DNA of 64,000 nt from the NCBI RefSeq assembly GCF_026914265.1, contig NC_069123.1:39239678-39303677 (forward strand), written 5' to 3'. Made by a program: the position numbers and the translations under genes. Below, one piece after another: positions 19,540-39,980 of the stretch. The notes beneath the pieces were generated by a model. The model was not told the origin of the DNA. It was given only the letters and a program-made list of their open reading frames with translations, and did no database searches. This stretch comes from Mya arenaria. Lineage: Eukaryota; Mollusca; Bivalvia; Myida; Myidae. Numbering within the stretch: the stretch's first letter is position 1; each line of letters begins with the position of its first letter.

Positions 19540-21264
19540 GCTATGGCACTGCATTTTGAAAAGTGCAGTGAATAAGATCTAGAATGCTGCTCTACAATTT
19601 TTAAGTTGTCTCCCCCATGAGCTGAAATCCCCTTATATGATCGTTTTTGCCAGGACTTCACTTTCTGTTTGGGAAATTCAATTGCTGCTTTGATTTTATT
19701 TCTTAAAATTTAATTCTCAAACCTGTCCGTTTCTTTGATTTTTCCAGGTTATATAAATTCCAGCTTTTGCATAATAATGCTACAACTGTTGACTTTCTAC
19801 TAGCACATTGAATTCAAATTTCTGCTTCTTCATAGAAAATTGGGGAGCATCCATCGATATTCTTGTCTTCTTATATGGTATAACACTTGTGCTGAGTTAT
19901 ACCTTGCCCTGGTATGGTCTATTGACTTGTATTAATGGTATTTAAAACCTTGTCACATGTAGACAAAAGCAAATTGCGCCTTGGCCACAAGCGATGATAC
20001 GGCCAAATTTAGAGAAATACAGTATTGCCAATTCAAGGATCAACTGGAATGGCTGGTGATAAAAACTTGAGATATTCTGCCCATACACATTTTTGGCCAA
20101 ATTTGGAGATTAGAAAAGGTTTCCGAAGAGGCTGGTTATTGAAACACTGACCAAATTTGCTGACTGGAAAAAGGCTTCTAAAGTGGCTGTTTATTGAATC
20201 TGATTCCAGTTTTACTGCAATAAAACTAAAATCGAGCAAATGTTTGCGAAGATCAAACCCTTTATGCATTTGATGGTTTTTGTGTACTTAAGCCCATGAT
20301 AAATGACTAGGCTTATTTCAAGCAAGGCCATATAACTTCTGCTATTGTTTCCATTTCCTGCTGGTGTTTGTTTAGCCTACTGTACACCAACACCATCAGG
20401 AAATAAAATCAATACAAATTAAAGGCCGTGGACAATACTTGCCTTGTATTTTGTGTTCACATTGTTAGTGGTCACAAGGCCATCTTTGAACACAAGCAAC
20501 ACTCTTATCTTGACCATATCACATCAAAATAGTGTTAAACAGTTTCGCTCTTTTAAAATTAAAGTCACATTTCCGGTTTGGTCGGTACTTTGTTTAACAA
20601 ATTACCAGTTGCATTAGGCCTTTTGACTACTGGTCTATGGAGGCTATTCGTTGCCAAAAGTCCAGACGTGTAATTCCCACAATGTGCTTCTTAATCGTAC
20701 TAAATATCTCTTACATTTGTCAATGTAGACGTGCTATTTGTTGTTTCTATTCGTCAGTTTTTCCGTATTGATTTGTCATTATAGTAGTCAAAATGTTTAT
20801 TTGTCAGATCGACCCTGTATAAACTCACTAAAACATAGATCGTATAACTTGCCTTTTACAATATGGTGATGTAATTTAGAAAGCCGAATCATGCATATGT
20901 AAAACTGCAATCCTACAGTCGACACTCGCATTCGTAAAATGAACATTTGCAGTCCAACAAGTCCAGGTTTACAAAAGTCAATTGACAAGTTCAGAATTAC
21001 AAGGATAGACGATTTCGCCTATGCCTTATATGGTTAATGTCACCGGAAGAAACGAAGGTGAATGGGCGGAGCTAACGAATCGGATTTTCTTTCGTTTATT
21101 TCCGTTGAATCAAGCAAGGGAGATAACATCTTCGCCTAACTCCTGTAAATTCCCGGTTGTAAGTCCGAGTACTCTCTCTTTATTTCACAATAAAAACTAA
21201 AATTAACTTCATCTTTTATTTTGATCAATGTTCCTAAATGGGTTATAAATCACCATATTTTTTA

Positions 21265-21338
21265 GTCAATTGCAGTTGGGTGTATCTGAGCTGGGCTCTC
21301 GGTCAATTGCAGTTGAGTGTATCTGAGCTGGGCTCTCG
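21265..21338. repeat. 37-bp tandem duplication
   Basis: A block beginning GTCAATTGCAGTTGG and ending GAGCTGGGCTCTCG occurs at 21265 and again at 21302 with one difference. It is a recent local duplication. Confidence 0.9.
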
Positions 21339-21454
21339 GACCCAGATTTGTACTGCCACTGTCGGTTGTTTTTTTTACTTTTATACCCAGGGGGTCCAAC
21401 GTGAAATGTGTTCGCCGAATTTTAAGTGAGAGAAATTGTGTGAAGCCGAATAAA

Positions 21455-21502
21455 ATGGCGGCGTTGAAAGGAATTTCGGTGTTTGAAGGATTTTTTTACC
21501 CG
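21455..21502 (+). other. possible orphan first exon (MAALKGISV...)
   Basis: An ATG at 21455 opens 16 codons, MAALKGISVFEGFFYP, ending exactly at a strong donor, GTAAGTAAGT. The first nine residues recall the start of alpha-methylacyl-CoA racemase proteins (MAL.GI.V.E), but the next residues do not fit. No partner exon was found in the window. It could be a captured or decayed exon, or chance. Confidence 0.2.
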
Positions 21503-21954
21503 GTAAGTAAGTCATATCACCTTTCTCGCAAGATAAATACGCCTACCCGGAGACCACACTTGTAAGCGTCTCTCGTTTTTTTAACCTATGTTTCTAGAGG
21601 CCTTTACAAAAAAGTTATTGAATGCATAAGCTGAAGGATTGATTGTTTACAGAGTGAAAATAGAAAATTGCGTGACTTGAAACTGTGTTTTCGGCCCAAG
21701 TTTACCATTCTTGCACCTGTTTTAGCTATTTGTTATTGAATATTTGCATTATTTATCTTTTCGACCGCTACTGCACTTACATGGGTATTATACGGCCGAT
21801 TTTTTCATGTTTAAACACCTTTTATGTTGGGCGACGAAGTTTTATGCAGATTTTGTGTGAATCAGAATCAGAATATACATGCGTTAATAAAAGTTTAATT
21901 AAGACATGAGCTGTAACACATATTAATAATTATAACAAAAGGAAATTTAAACGT

Positions 21955-22165
21955 ACCGTGTATTCGTTATGCAAAATTACTTGTATAGTATTCCAACAAT
22001 TCATCTATATGAACTCGGAAATCAAATTATTACTCGGTAAATAAATGTTCGAACTCTTGATGTAACACGAACGTCCCCAATACGGCAATTACAATGAATG
22101 CAATATTATCAGTCTAATGTTATCTTACCAACGAAAATACGTTTTAAAGCAGTTTAAGTCTACCC
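21955..22165. repeat. diverged copy of the 2860-3060 repeat
   Basis: Shared words in the same order are GTTATGCAAAATTAC, ACTTGTATA, AACTCTTGATGTA, ACGAACGTC and AATGAATGCAA. Only the left hairpin arm of the 2999-3135 element is present here. Confidence 0.65.
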
Positions 22166-23039
22166 ATACCCAACCCCATCAACCGCGGCAGTTGTCTTGC
22201 AATGGATCTTTGGGTACAACGCTAAATAACAAAATATATGAATGAAATAAATGTTATGATATAATAATAAAGCACAATGACTTACTTTCACTAAAATGTA
22301 CTGATATTTATGTTGTCTAACCTGGTCTAAATTAATTTGTTAAGATTATATAGTATTCTTATCAATGCAGGAATAAAGATATGTATAACCCACTCAACTA
22401 TTTGTTCTAGACCCTTTAAGACTACCTTAACATTGGTACACGAATTTCAGTGAACGCAAGTTATTGACCGCAGTGAAGTGTTTATACCCTCAACATAGTC
22501 TATGAATTAAAAGAGGCTGTCGGGTCTTCCCATACGATAAATTTATCTTCGGTCAGTGTAAAATGGTGAATTTTAGAGTATACAATCTTGCTAAAATAGT
22601 ACACATGCAGGTGTATCTGGTGTGCAATTTTACATTAAAAACATGTATGTTCTAACTTCTTATCGGGTACCACATTTTCTTTTATTATTTATATTAAAAT
22701 GTGTCTTAAGAACGCTATTGATGTTGCACTCACACAGATATTCCGTTTTTATTGTTTGTCTTGATAAGACAATTATTTGCGTAAGTAATAGTAAACTGAT
22801 ATTAAAAGATTGTTAAAGATCTGGCCCCAGTATCACGAAAGAACTTAAAAGACAAATTTCTGACTCAATCTCAAAGAATGAACTCAAAACAGGACTCATT
22901 TTAAGTCGAAACTCATTTAAGTGTTCACAAAAAAACTAAATCTCAAACTCAAGAAATCAAGCTTAACATTTGAGACAGCCTTGTAGCACTCTCAATTTTT
23001 GTCTCAAACTCAACTAGAAATGTGTCCATAAGACACAGA

Positions 23040-23517
23040 TGCCCCCACTTCGATTTTTTGTCACAGAAAATAAGCCATAATGATTATTCAGGATAATCTG
23101 TATTTTTGAAGTATTTTTGGCAAAAAAGGGCCGTAACTCCTAAATGACTAAAGCGATTTCCATGACTATCGAACTTTATCAAGATATTATGGTCACAAAC
23201 ATGTGTTTAAAGTTTGGTGAGGATTGGACAAACAGTTTTCAAGAATTAGATCGGAAACAATCTTCGGGACGTATTTTTCAAGTCTTTTTTTGCAAATAAA
23301 GGGCCGTAACTCCTAAATGACAAAAGCGATTTCCATGGCTAAGGAACTTGATCAAGATATTATGGTCACAAACATGTGTTTAAAGTTTGGTGAGGATTGG
23401 ACAAACGGTTTTCAAGAATTAGATCGGAAACAATCTTCGGGACGTACGTACGTACAGACAGACAGACGTACGTACGGACAAGGGCAACCCTATATGCCGC
23501 CACTTTGTGGGGGCATA
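23040..23517. mobile_element. tandem-core element with ATGCCCCCAC/GTGGGGGCAT ends
   Basis: Inverted ends ATGCCCCCAC and GTGGGGGCAT enclose two tandem copies (from 23128 and 23301, period about 173 bp) of a unit beginning GGGCCGTAACTCCTAAATGA, followed by CGTACGTAC/CAGACAGA simple repeats. This build, a tandem core between conserved ends, resembles bivalve pearl-type (Helitron-like) elements; the family name is inferred. Confidence 0.65.
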
Positions 23518-23520
23518 AAA

Positions 23521-23877
23521 ATGGCCGACAACTATGTAGATAGATTCCAGCGTTTACAGAGAATCGCTATGTATGGTCAACAACGGATTCCAAGAGTGTT
23601 TAAAGACAGGGCCAACCCATTGGAGAGTTTATCAAGAGTGGAAGTTCGGGAGAGATACCGTTTTTATCCAGAAACAATTGTAATGATAGTGGGTGTTGTT
23701 TTTAATGAACTTGATGCTGTAACAAGATGAAGCTTGCCACTACCACCTCTGCTCTCTGTGCTTGTAACTCTTCAATTTTTCGCCACGGGAGCTCACCATT
23801 TGTTAATTGCCGAGATTCATGGAATTTCCCGTCCATCTGTGGGGCGTGCCATAGACAGGGTTACCAACGCATTATTA
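23521..23877 (+). pseudogene. Harbinger (PIF) transposase, N-terminal fragment with nonsense codon
   Basis: The frame begins ATGGCCGAC at 23521 directly after the preceding repeat element. It runs 69 codons with the typical start of HARBI1-like transposases (VEVRERYRFYPETI), hits TGA at 23728, then continues in the same frame for 49 codons with LVTLQFFATGAHHLLIAEIH and GISRPSVGRAIDRVTNALL, the helix-turn-helix region of this family. One base change from an Arg codon would explain the stop. Homology ends at 23877, where another repeat begins, so the catalytic DDE part is missing. It is a dead remnant. Confidence 0.75.
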
Positions 23878-24031
23878 ATTTTCGAACAGAAATATAAAAA
23901 TCTATGATTTGAATTTTTGTCAGCAATCTTATAATCATTGGTTTGCAGAAAATTACGCATAAATTTGCTCTTTCAGAGACAAAAAAATAAAAAGTTGTAA
24001 AAATGGTCAATCTGTGTGAGTGCAGCTTTAA
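23878..24031. repeat. MITE-like repeat ending GAGTGCAGCTTTAA
   Basis: About 154 bp from ATTTTCGAAC to GTGAGTGCAGCTTTAA. A full-length relative lies at 43370-43522 and a partial one ends near 24396. It truncates the transposase fragment. Confidence 0.75.
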
Positions 24032-24144
24032 GCAATGGTACCACATAATAGTTTTATATATTAAACGCATTAATACTAGGGAAAGTTTAACTAAGACGCA
24101 AAGTGAAAATAAACACCATGAATCATATGACACTTCTGACTTAC

Positions 24145-24314
24145 GAATTTATTTCCATTACGATCTCATCCCATTTGGCCTCCTTGGCCTTATTTCTGAT
24201 AGCGGCCCCTTTGAACTTTCCAAAAAGTGAATCATGTTGATTCAGTATTGTTGACAGAGCGGATGGCCGCTCTGAATCGGTCCAAATGTTCGAGCGCTTC
24301 TTTAACTCGTTCAT
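24145..24314 (-). pseudogene. Harbinger Myb/SANT-like DNA-binding protein, exon fragment
   Basis: On the minus strand an ATG at 24314 opens 56 codons ending at a GTAAGT donor (exon end 24145). The peptide contains NIWTDSERPSAL, then DSLFGKFKGAAIRNKAK and KWDEIVMEINS, which fits the Myb/SANT-like domain of the second protein of Harbinger elements (W-x-E...LFGKF...W..I...N). It lies about 270 bp from the transposase fragment on the opposite strand. The next exon was not traced, so this is probably part of the same broken transposon. Confidence 0.55.
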
Positions 24315-25821
24315 TTTGGCAAAAATTGGCTAATTCCAAAACAAAAAAATAAAAATAGTTGTCAACACGGTCAATCTGTGAGAGTGCAGCTTTAAAAGAA
24401 CAATAAGACAATGGGACTTTTCATTCTTTAAGTATAATTTAATGATAATGACTTACATTTTGTTGTGTTTGAGTCAAGTATCATTTTGCATACATCTCAT
24501 TTCATGTCATGTGCGTATTAATTACTATTATATAGACAAAAACATGTTGTAATATATATTATTTTATTCGACATGAAATAATTTATAATCCATCCTGTGT
24601 CCAAATCATAGTCCATAATGTCATAATATAGATGATTCGTTATGTCCATAATAACGTTCGCAATGTCCATGGTCGAAAGTATCCATAATTGGTTTAAATA
24701 GAGCAGAGTGATAGCGGAAATTTCCGAAAGACGTAAGGAGGAGTTAAGACATGGTTAAGGCGGAGCTATCTATAAATAAAATTAAATTCATCTCGTAAAC
24801 ATGTTCAACTGCGAATGAAAAGTCACCACCATACAATGTACTTTGTAGAACTACAAAATGAAATCTGTCTCCTACACACTGCAATGTAAAGTCGGCATGT
24901 GACTTTCACAGAATGACGTGTGTTCAGCATACAAAACTTTATAAACACGACTGAATTGTCTGTTGAATAGATGCAACAAGAATAAAACTCCAATTGGTAC
25001 AATGAAAAATGAAAATGTGCAGTGTAAAATGTAAACATACAACCGATGAGTTGGCGGTTGTAAAATGTAAATTGGTAAATCATCAATGTTACAAACCTAG
25101 AATACACACATAAACGTCTGGACTTTTGGCAACGAATAGCCTCCATACTGGTCAAGGATATTCTTCAACTGAAAATGTGACCCAAATTCTCACAAAAAAA
25201 CACTCCAAAATCAGTCAACTTCTTACAGGTACTAATATGTTTAAGTCTTCAAACACAGATGTCAAGTGTTTTTTCCTTGTTGGATTTTAGGCACTTCTTT
25301 CATAAATAGATTCGACGGGTTTTGTATCCAATATTAGTCTTAATTGGATTGTTCTTAATATTGGTATATATAACATTCTTCTTTGTTATAACAGCCCTAT
25401 TGATGTCTGCGACATGTACTCTGATCAATCACTTTGAGGTGAAAATTTGCGACTACAATGGGAGAGGAAAAAGGCCAACCACAGAACAACAAAAAATGTG
25501 TTTAGATATTAAGCAAGCAAATAATCGAACACCTAGGAAGCATCAATGTCATATTATGAATTGACAGTCATAAGCCATTTCTGGACAACACTTGTTAGTT
25601 TAAAAGACGCCACTATTTTCAACAAAGAGCTGCCAATTTAATTGCTTGCATTTTTATGTGGTTATCAGTCAGACACTCCAGTCTTCATTGTATATTTTAA
25701 CCACAAATAAGAAATGTGCTACCTGGCCAACATAACATATTTTTTTTTAAGTTCTTGACATTCTTTAAAAGTCGGATCCTTAGCAGTGTAAGTAATAACA
25801 AGGCAAATTTCCATCATACAG
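24315..25821. other. intergenic, no gene seen
   Basis: It contains a partial copy of the GAGTGCAGCTTTAA repeat (to about 24396), several TCCATAAT-type repeats at 24600-24690, and the right copy of the 34-bp inverted pair. No coding signal was recognised. Confidence 0.5.
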
Positions 25822-25827
25822 TTTATT
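25822..25827 (-). terminator. RACK1 candidate polyadenylation signal
   Basis: AATAAA on the minus strand, about 110 bases beyond the RACK1 stop codon. Confidence 0.6.
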
Positions 25828-25937
25828 TTACTGTAACATCGCTTAGCATACAGAACAAAAGTAAATCGGATGGTATATTTACTTGTTATCGCACACTTCC
25901 CTAGATGTGTAAACCTATAAATACTGTCCACCACAAT

Positions 25938-30769
<4,832 letters not shown>

Positions 30770-30854
30770 TTTGTATCAGCGATATTGTTTTCCGCGGATT
30801 AAGGTCGATTTTTACGCCACTATGATGAAGCGGCCATATAGTCCGCCATTCGCC

Positions 30855-30864
30855 GGAAGAAGAG
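30855..30864 (-). promoter_or_regulatory. candidate 5' TOP tract of RACK1
   Basis: On the minus strand, 86-95 bases before the ATG, lies CTCTTCTTCC, immediately followed by GGCG and preceded by another pyrimidine run (CTTCTGT). Ribosomal-protein-class mRNAs, RACK1 included, start with such a C plus pyrimidine tract. The transcription start itself is not shown by the sequence. Confidence 0.35.
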
Positions 30865-32378
30865 ACAGAAGAACGGTTCCGGTCCTGGATATTATCCGAA
30901 AGAAACATTTGCCAAAAAGAAAATCAAAGGTTGTTTGAGCATATCGGGTAGTCTCTAATAAATTGGTAACCCCCTCAAAACATTTGGGCAAGCGATTTAA
31001 ATGCACTTGTGCTTCTCGGAATACCGCAATGGTAAAACAAAATGCTTAAAAATCATCGTAGGTATAATGAATACCATATTGCATGTGTGTTGGTATCAAA
31101 AATGCTTAGAAACACACTCAGTTGGCTTATCGTTGGTGTTTGTGAATTACTTCATTATTAGGAAATATATTGTCTCATAAACAACTGTGTACCAAAATTT
31201 CCAAAACTTGGAGATAAACAAATGTACAATATGCTGAGTTTGTCAATATGCAAACTTTCCTAGCCAAAAACAACCCCAAAGTACAACTGACATTATTACT
31301 CTCTTGTTAAACACAAATGGGTAAAAAACCTGAGGCCAATTAGGAGCAATGGTAGCACTTTCCTATGGGTTGTGTTTCTCAAAAATCAAATGATGTGGGA
31401 TAAGGAAAACAATGTCTATATCATACCATAATTCACAGAATTTAGCCTGCAAAAATTTCACAATAATTACATTATTAAAATTGTAAATTAGGACCGCATT
31501 TTGATTTACTTAGTTCTGGGGGGACTTATGGTGCCGTAAATTCGCGGGCATTTTCGTCGACCAGAGCAATGATGTTATGCTATGATTTGTCGGTGTCAAA
31601 TTAGCTTTAATTATAGACCTCTTTAAGTAAGGACATGAAAGTTTTCATATCGAATTAATGATGGCATCAATAAATAATTGAATTAGATCTCTCAAATTCA
31701 ATTGAATACGTATCCAAATAAGCTGATTTGAAGAAATCTTCATTTGAATAAGAGTTCCATCCAAAATAATAATGCAGCTTCATATCAATTATGGACATGT
31801 ACGCATTTGTTAGAATTGGACCTATCTTCAAATCAATTGTTGCTCTCGTCACTTGAATGAGAGCTCCCTTCAATTCATTTAAGAGCTCTTTCATTCAATT
31901 AAAGAGTACAACAATATATTTTTTGCAAGCAATAAGAATCGATAGAACCAAATGACCAGGTCGAAACCTTTTTAAATATATTCAAGCAGTCTTTAATGAT
32001 ATTTACAAATCATTTGATGAGGTCTCTGATAATTTTCAGAAGTCTTTTTTTCTATTTGTAGAGCTCTTCAGATATTTAATTCTATTTAGATTTGGTGTTT
32101 CATGTGATGCACAACCCGGCTGTATTTCTTCTCTACAATTAAACTGCTTTTAAAAAAATAATAAAAAAAGTATTGATGTGAAACACAAACTCGTGGTAAT
32201 TGCCTTTTTCTCTGTTACGAGAAATATTTACACCCGTCTTATTGTTTGTTTTGATCTTGGAGTAGGATTTGTTATTGGTCCTAGTTTTGATATTTTTATA
32301 TACACCACTGGGAAGAGATAATAATGTTTAAGTATTTTTTCTTTCTGTTCAAATTTTCTTTGCTATATTTCTTAATGA
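30865..32378. other. RACK1/PP2A head-to-head intergenic region
   Basis: No gene was recognised. From about 31660 to 31925 the sequence is full of diverged TCAATTGAAT and AAGAGCTCTT-like words, probably a degenerate repeat. The two genes probably use separate promoters, since their start codons are about 2 kb apart. Confidence 0.5.
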
Positions 32379-32599
32379 CCGGAAGTAAATCCTTTGGCAG
32401 CCGCTAGAGGTCGCGTTAATTTATCAACCGGGTGAGTCAAACAAACTCATAACTTTTATCTATATCCTGATACATTTCGTCATCTTCGTGTCCTATATTC
32501 AAGATATATTGGTATAAATACTAGCTTACGCATTGCTCCAGTCGTTTGTTATCCGCAGAAGTTTTTAAGTTGCAAGTTAAAACATATTTTGTGACGTCA
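32379..32599 (+). promoter_or_regulatory. PP2A catalytic subunit promoter region: ETS and CRE sites
   Basis: A canonical ETS site, CCGGAAGT, lies at 32379-32386 and a perfect cAMP response element, TGACGTCA, at 32592-32599. A GTGAGT donor at 32432 and a TTTCAG acceptor ending at 32715 suggest a 5' UTR intron, which would put the CRE just downstream of the first exon. CRE control is known for the vertebrate PP2A alpha catalytic gene; its use here is inferred. Confidence 0.5.
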
Positions 32600-32744
32600 T
32601 TTCAATTTGACGGCCATTTTTGCATGTTTCGCTAGGTCTTAGGAACCAAATAGTTTCGTTTCTGTGAACTGATTTTTCAAAACATTCCAGTTTCTTACAA
32701 ACATTTTTCTTTCAGAGTAAGTAGCATTGAAAGATCAAGCTACA

Positions 32745-36959
<4,215 letters not shown>

Positions 36960-38974
36960 ATCTAGATGCATGTAGGGGCGCAGTGAACAACATTGACATG
37001 TATCCATGATGTATTGTATTAGTGATTCATATATTTGATGACATATTCTTGTAATTGCAATACAGTGTTTTCATTATGGTCAAAATAAGTTTGTTGTCTT
37101 AATGGGTGAGGAGAATGCTCACTGTATGTATGCTGCAGACGTGATTTATCATTCAGGAAAATGGATGTTATACTAAATTAATTGCTTTATTTCTTTTACA
37201 TGTCTTAAGACTTTTTAGAATGATATATTATAATAAGAAACTGAGTAATTATATTGACTCTACGTTTGTAACACTATAAGTTAAAACACTATTATTTACG
37301 TATGTTTTTGTGCAAATTTTCTTTCAATATTTCTCTCCTATTAACAAATATCTTTAAAGATTATTTATTTGTATTGTTAACTTAAGGCAGATTTCAAGTG
37401 CTAAGTGAAAATATGTTTATTTTTGCCAAAAATCTGGAAACTTTTATTTGACGATGAATATTAAATAATATATGTATCAAATTTCAATCAGTTAATTTTC
37501 TATATAATATTTAGGACAGTTGCTAAACAGATTCATGCATGGAAATAGAACATGTCATTTAAATATTCTGCATGTTATTGATGCATAATTTCACCATTGT
37601 AAAGGTTCATTACATGTATATCTCGTGCATTCATTTTGACAGACATTCACATGTACAGTTTGTATGAGATTTAATTGTTTGCTGTCATATAATATTGTAA
37701 AACTTCAATGTTTGTTTTAATTGTAAAATATCTAAAATGAAATGTTGAAGCTTTATACATGTTTGAATTGCAAGCTTTTATGATCTTTTTCGTCACAAAT
37801 TGTTGAAGACAGTAGTTTAAACTGTACTTGTGCATTATTGTATTGAACTGCTCTATTGAGGTTGTTTCTGCATATTTAAAGCATGCATGGTCTTTGCTCT
37901 TAAAATTGCTGTTCAATGTTAAATTTGTAGGTATTAAATTCATTATTTGAACAAATTCGCACATGGACAGTTTAATCCTGCAGTTTAGACACTTCATACT
38001 GAACACTGGTCGGGGATCGTTTGAAGCACAGATATACCATATACTTGATAATCAAGTGACAAGTGTGATATTTTACTGAATACATCATTAATTGATAACT
38101 TACATGACTCTTGAGACTGTGTTTATATACATTTTAATTTCCAATTTCTTTGGTGTAAAGCTGTTAAAATTATTAAGGAGGTCCAATATGTTGGGGGTTT
38201 CATTCCATCAGATCAAATTCATTGCATTGCTTTCCATTGATAACTCTTAGATGTTCATAATTTGATGTTTTTTCTATTGTTTAAAGTTGTATTCAAGTAA
38301 TTATTTAAGTAGGCTTTCACTTTTCAACACTCTTTAATAATGCTCTCTTTGTAATTTGTTATGTTTTCCTTACAATTACCATAGAATGATATGATTTCGT
38401 TAACTCCGAGGTAACCTTGCTTTGTATTGAAAATATGTTGAAGACAAACACATGCATATTAACAACCAAGGTGTGGAAATTTATTAATTCTATATGAAGT
38501 TAAATTTGAATGTATTTGTTGGATGGTTCTATGATAGTTGAATGCAATACTACAAAAACAAAACAATAGAGAAAAACACTAATTGTTAATATGTGTATAA
38601 ATTAATGCACATACACAAAAGCTGTTCATTGTAGCTATGTTACAAACTGCAAAGAGTTCTCATGTTACCTGTAGAATCAGTTTCACCATCGTGGCATATT
38701 GCGAGCGTTGGGAAAGATGTGTGGGTAGAATATATCCGTGGTGCCACGCAGTTGCCTGGTTCCAAGGTTATGCCACATGGTGGCCTGATTCCAAAGCTGA
38801 TCTGTTGTAATTTACCCTTCCCTCCTCTCATGTTGATATATAAACAAAATAATTTTGTCAATATTGACACTCATAGAGTAATAAACTTGTGATAGAAAAT
38901 GAACTTCTTTATTTTTAGTTGACTATTCGAAGAACAAGGAGGGCTTTACTACTCGCGCCAGCGTCTGAAATAAA
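36960..38974 (+). other. PP2A 3' UTR and downstream sequence
   Basis: AT-rich sequence after the stop codon. The first clear AATAAA signals I saw are near 38877 and 38965, so the 3' UTR could be long, but closer non-canonical signals cannot be excluded. A more GC-rich patch at 38660-38830 has open frames on both strands that match nothing I recognise. Confidence 0.4.
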
Positions 38975-39980
38975 GTTTTAGGGCAAGTTGATATTTTCAC
39001 TTTAAGTCCAATACCCTTCATTCAATTCCCTTAAAACTTTACACAGTTGTTCATGGCCATCACATAATGAGGTTAGATAACTCCATATTATCCATTATAC
39101 AAATTATAGTCCCTGATTGACTATGGAACTTCAGTTGGAAGTTTTAGGGCAGGTTGGGATATTTATTAACAGCTTCTATACCCTTCATTCAATTGACTTG
39201 ATACTTCACACAGTTGTTTAGGACCATTACACAATGAGGTTAGATAACTCCATATTATCCTTTATACTAATTATGGCCCCTGAATGACTTTTGAACTTCA
39301 GTTAAAGTTTTAGGGCAAGTTGGGATTTTCTCTTTAAAGTCCAATACCCTTAATTGACCTAATACTTCACACAGTTGTTCAGGGTCAACACATAATGAGG
39401 TTAGATAACTTCATATTATCCTTTAAACAAATTATGGACCCTGATTGACCATGGAAATTCGGTTAAAGTTTTAGGGCAGTTTGGGATATTAAATAACTTC
39501 TATACCCTTCATTCAATTGACTTACCTAATACTTCACACAGTTGTTTAGGACCATCACATAATGAGGTTAGATAACTCCATATTATCCTTTTTATACAAA
39601 TTATGGCCCCTGATTGACTGGAACTTGGGTTAAAGTTTTAGGGCAGGTTGGGATATTTATTAACAACTTCTATACCCTTCATTCAATTGACTTACCTAAT
39701 GTTTCACACAGTTGTTCAGGACCATCACATAATGAGGTAAGATAACTCCATATTATCTTTTATACAAATTATGGCCCCTGATTGACTTTGGAACTTTAAT
39801 AGGTTAAAGTTTTAGGGCAGGTTGGGATATTTATTAACAACTTCTATACCCTTCATTCAATTGACTTACCATAATACTTCGCACAATTAATGACGTGACA
39901 CCATCTTACAATAAGATTATATAACTCCATTTAAACCCTAAATAACAATTATGGCCCTTGATTTACTTTTTAAAACAAAT
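38975..39980. repeat. ~166-bp tandem array, six copies
   Basis: Units starting GTTTTAGGGCA begin at 38975, 39141, 39307, 39468, 39635 and 39809 (spacing 161-174). Each contains CCCTTCATTCAATT, CACACAGTTGTT, AATGAGGTTAGATAACTCCA and ATTATGGCCCCTGA-type blocks. The last unit is the most diverged. No flanking inverted ends were recognised. Confidence 0.9.

Larger units (their letters stand above)
17901..20635. other. intergenic, no gene seen
   Basis: No conserved frame was recognised. The stretch has degenerate local duplications: about 65-bp blocks (GGCTG...GAATGCACA) near 18350-18510, a 99-bp pair at 18599-18780, and a two-copy block at about 20100-20200 (GGCTGGTTATTGAA and GGCTGTTTATTGAA). 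A short palindrome lies at 19514-19539. Confidence 0.5.
20636..25147. repeat. 34-bp exact inverted repeat pair, 4.5 kb apart
   Basis: The 34 bases at 20636-20669 (starting TATGGAGGCTATTCGTTGCC) occur as an exact reverse complement at 25114-25147. Outside this block similarity falls off quickly. The pair frames the stretch that contains the Harbinger relics at 23521-24314. The copies may be ends of one large element or two independent copies of a small repeat. Confidence 0.8.

Noticed and set aside
23317-23730. A 137-codon frame reading from the tandem-core repeat into the Harbinger transposase
   Set aside because: The first 68 codons come from the repeat unit and its CGTACGTAC tail. The transposase start is better placed at the ATG at 23521.
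38640-38892. Open frames on both strands in a GC-richer patch downstream of PP2A
   Set aside because: Neither translation matches a known domain, no splice sites frame it, and both strands being open argues against either being coding.
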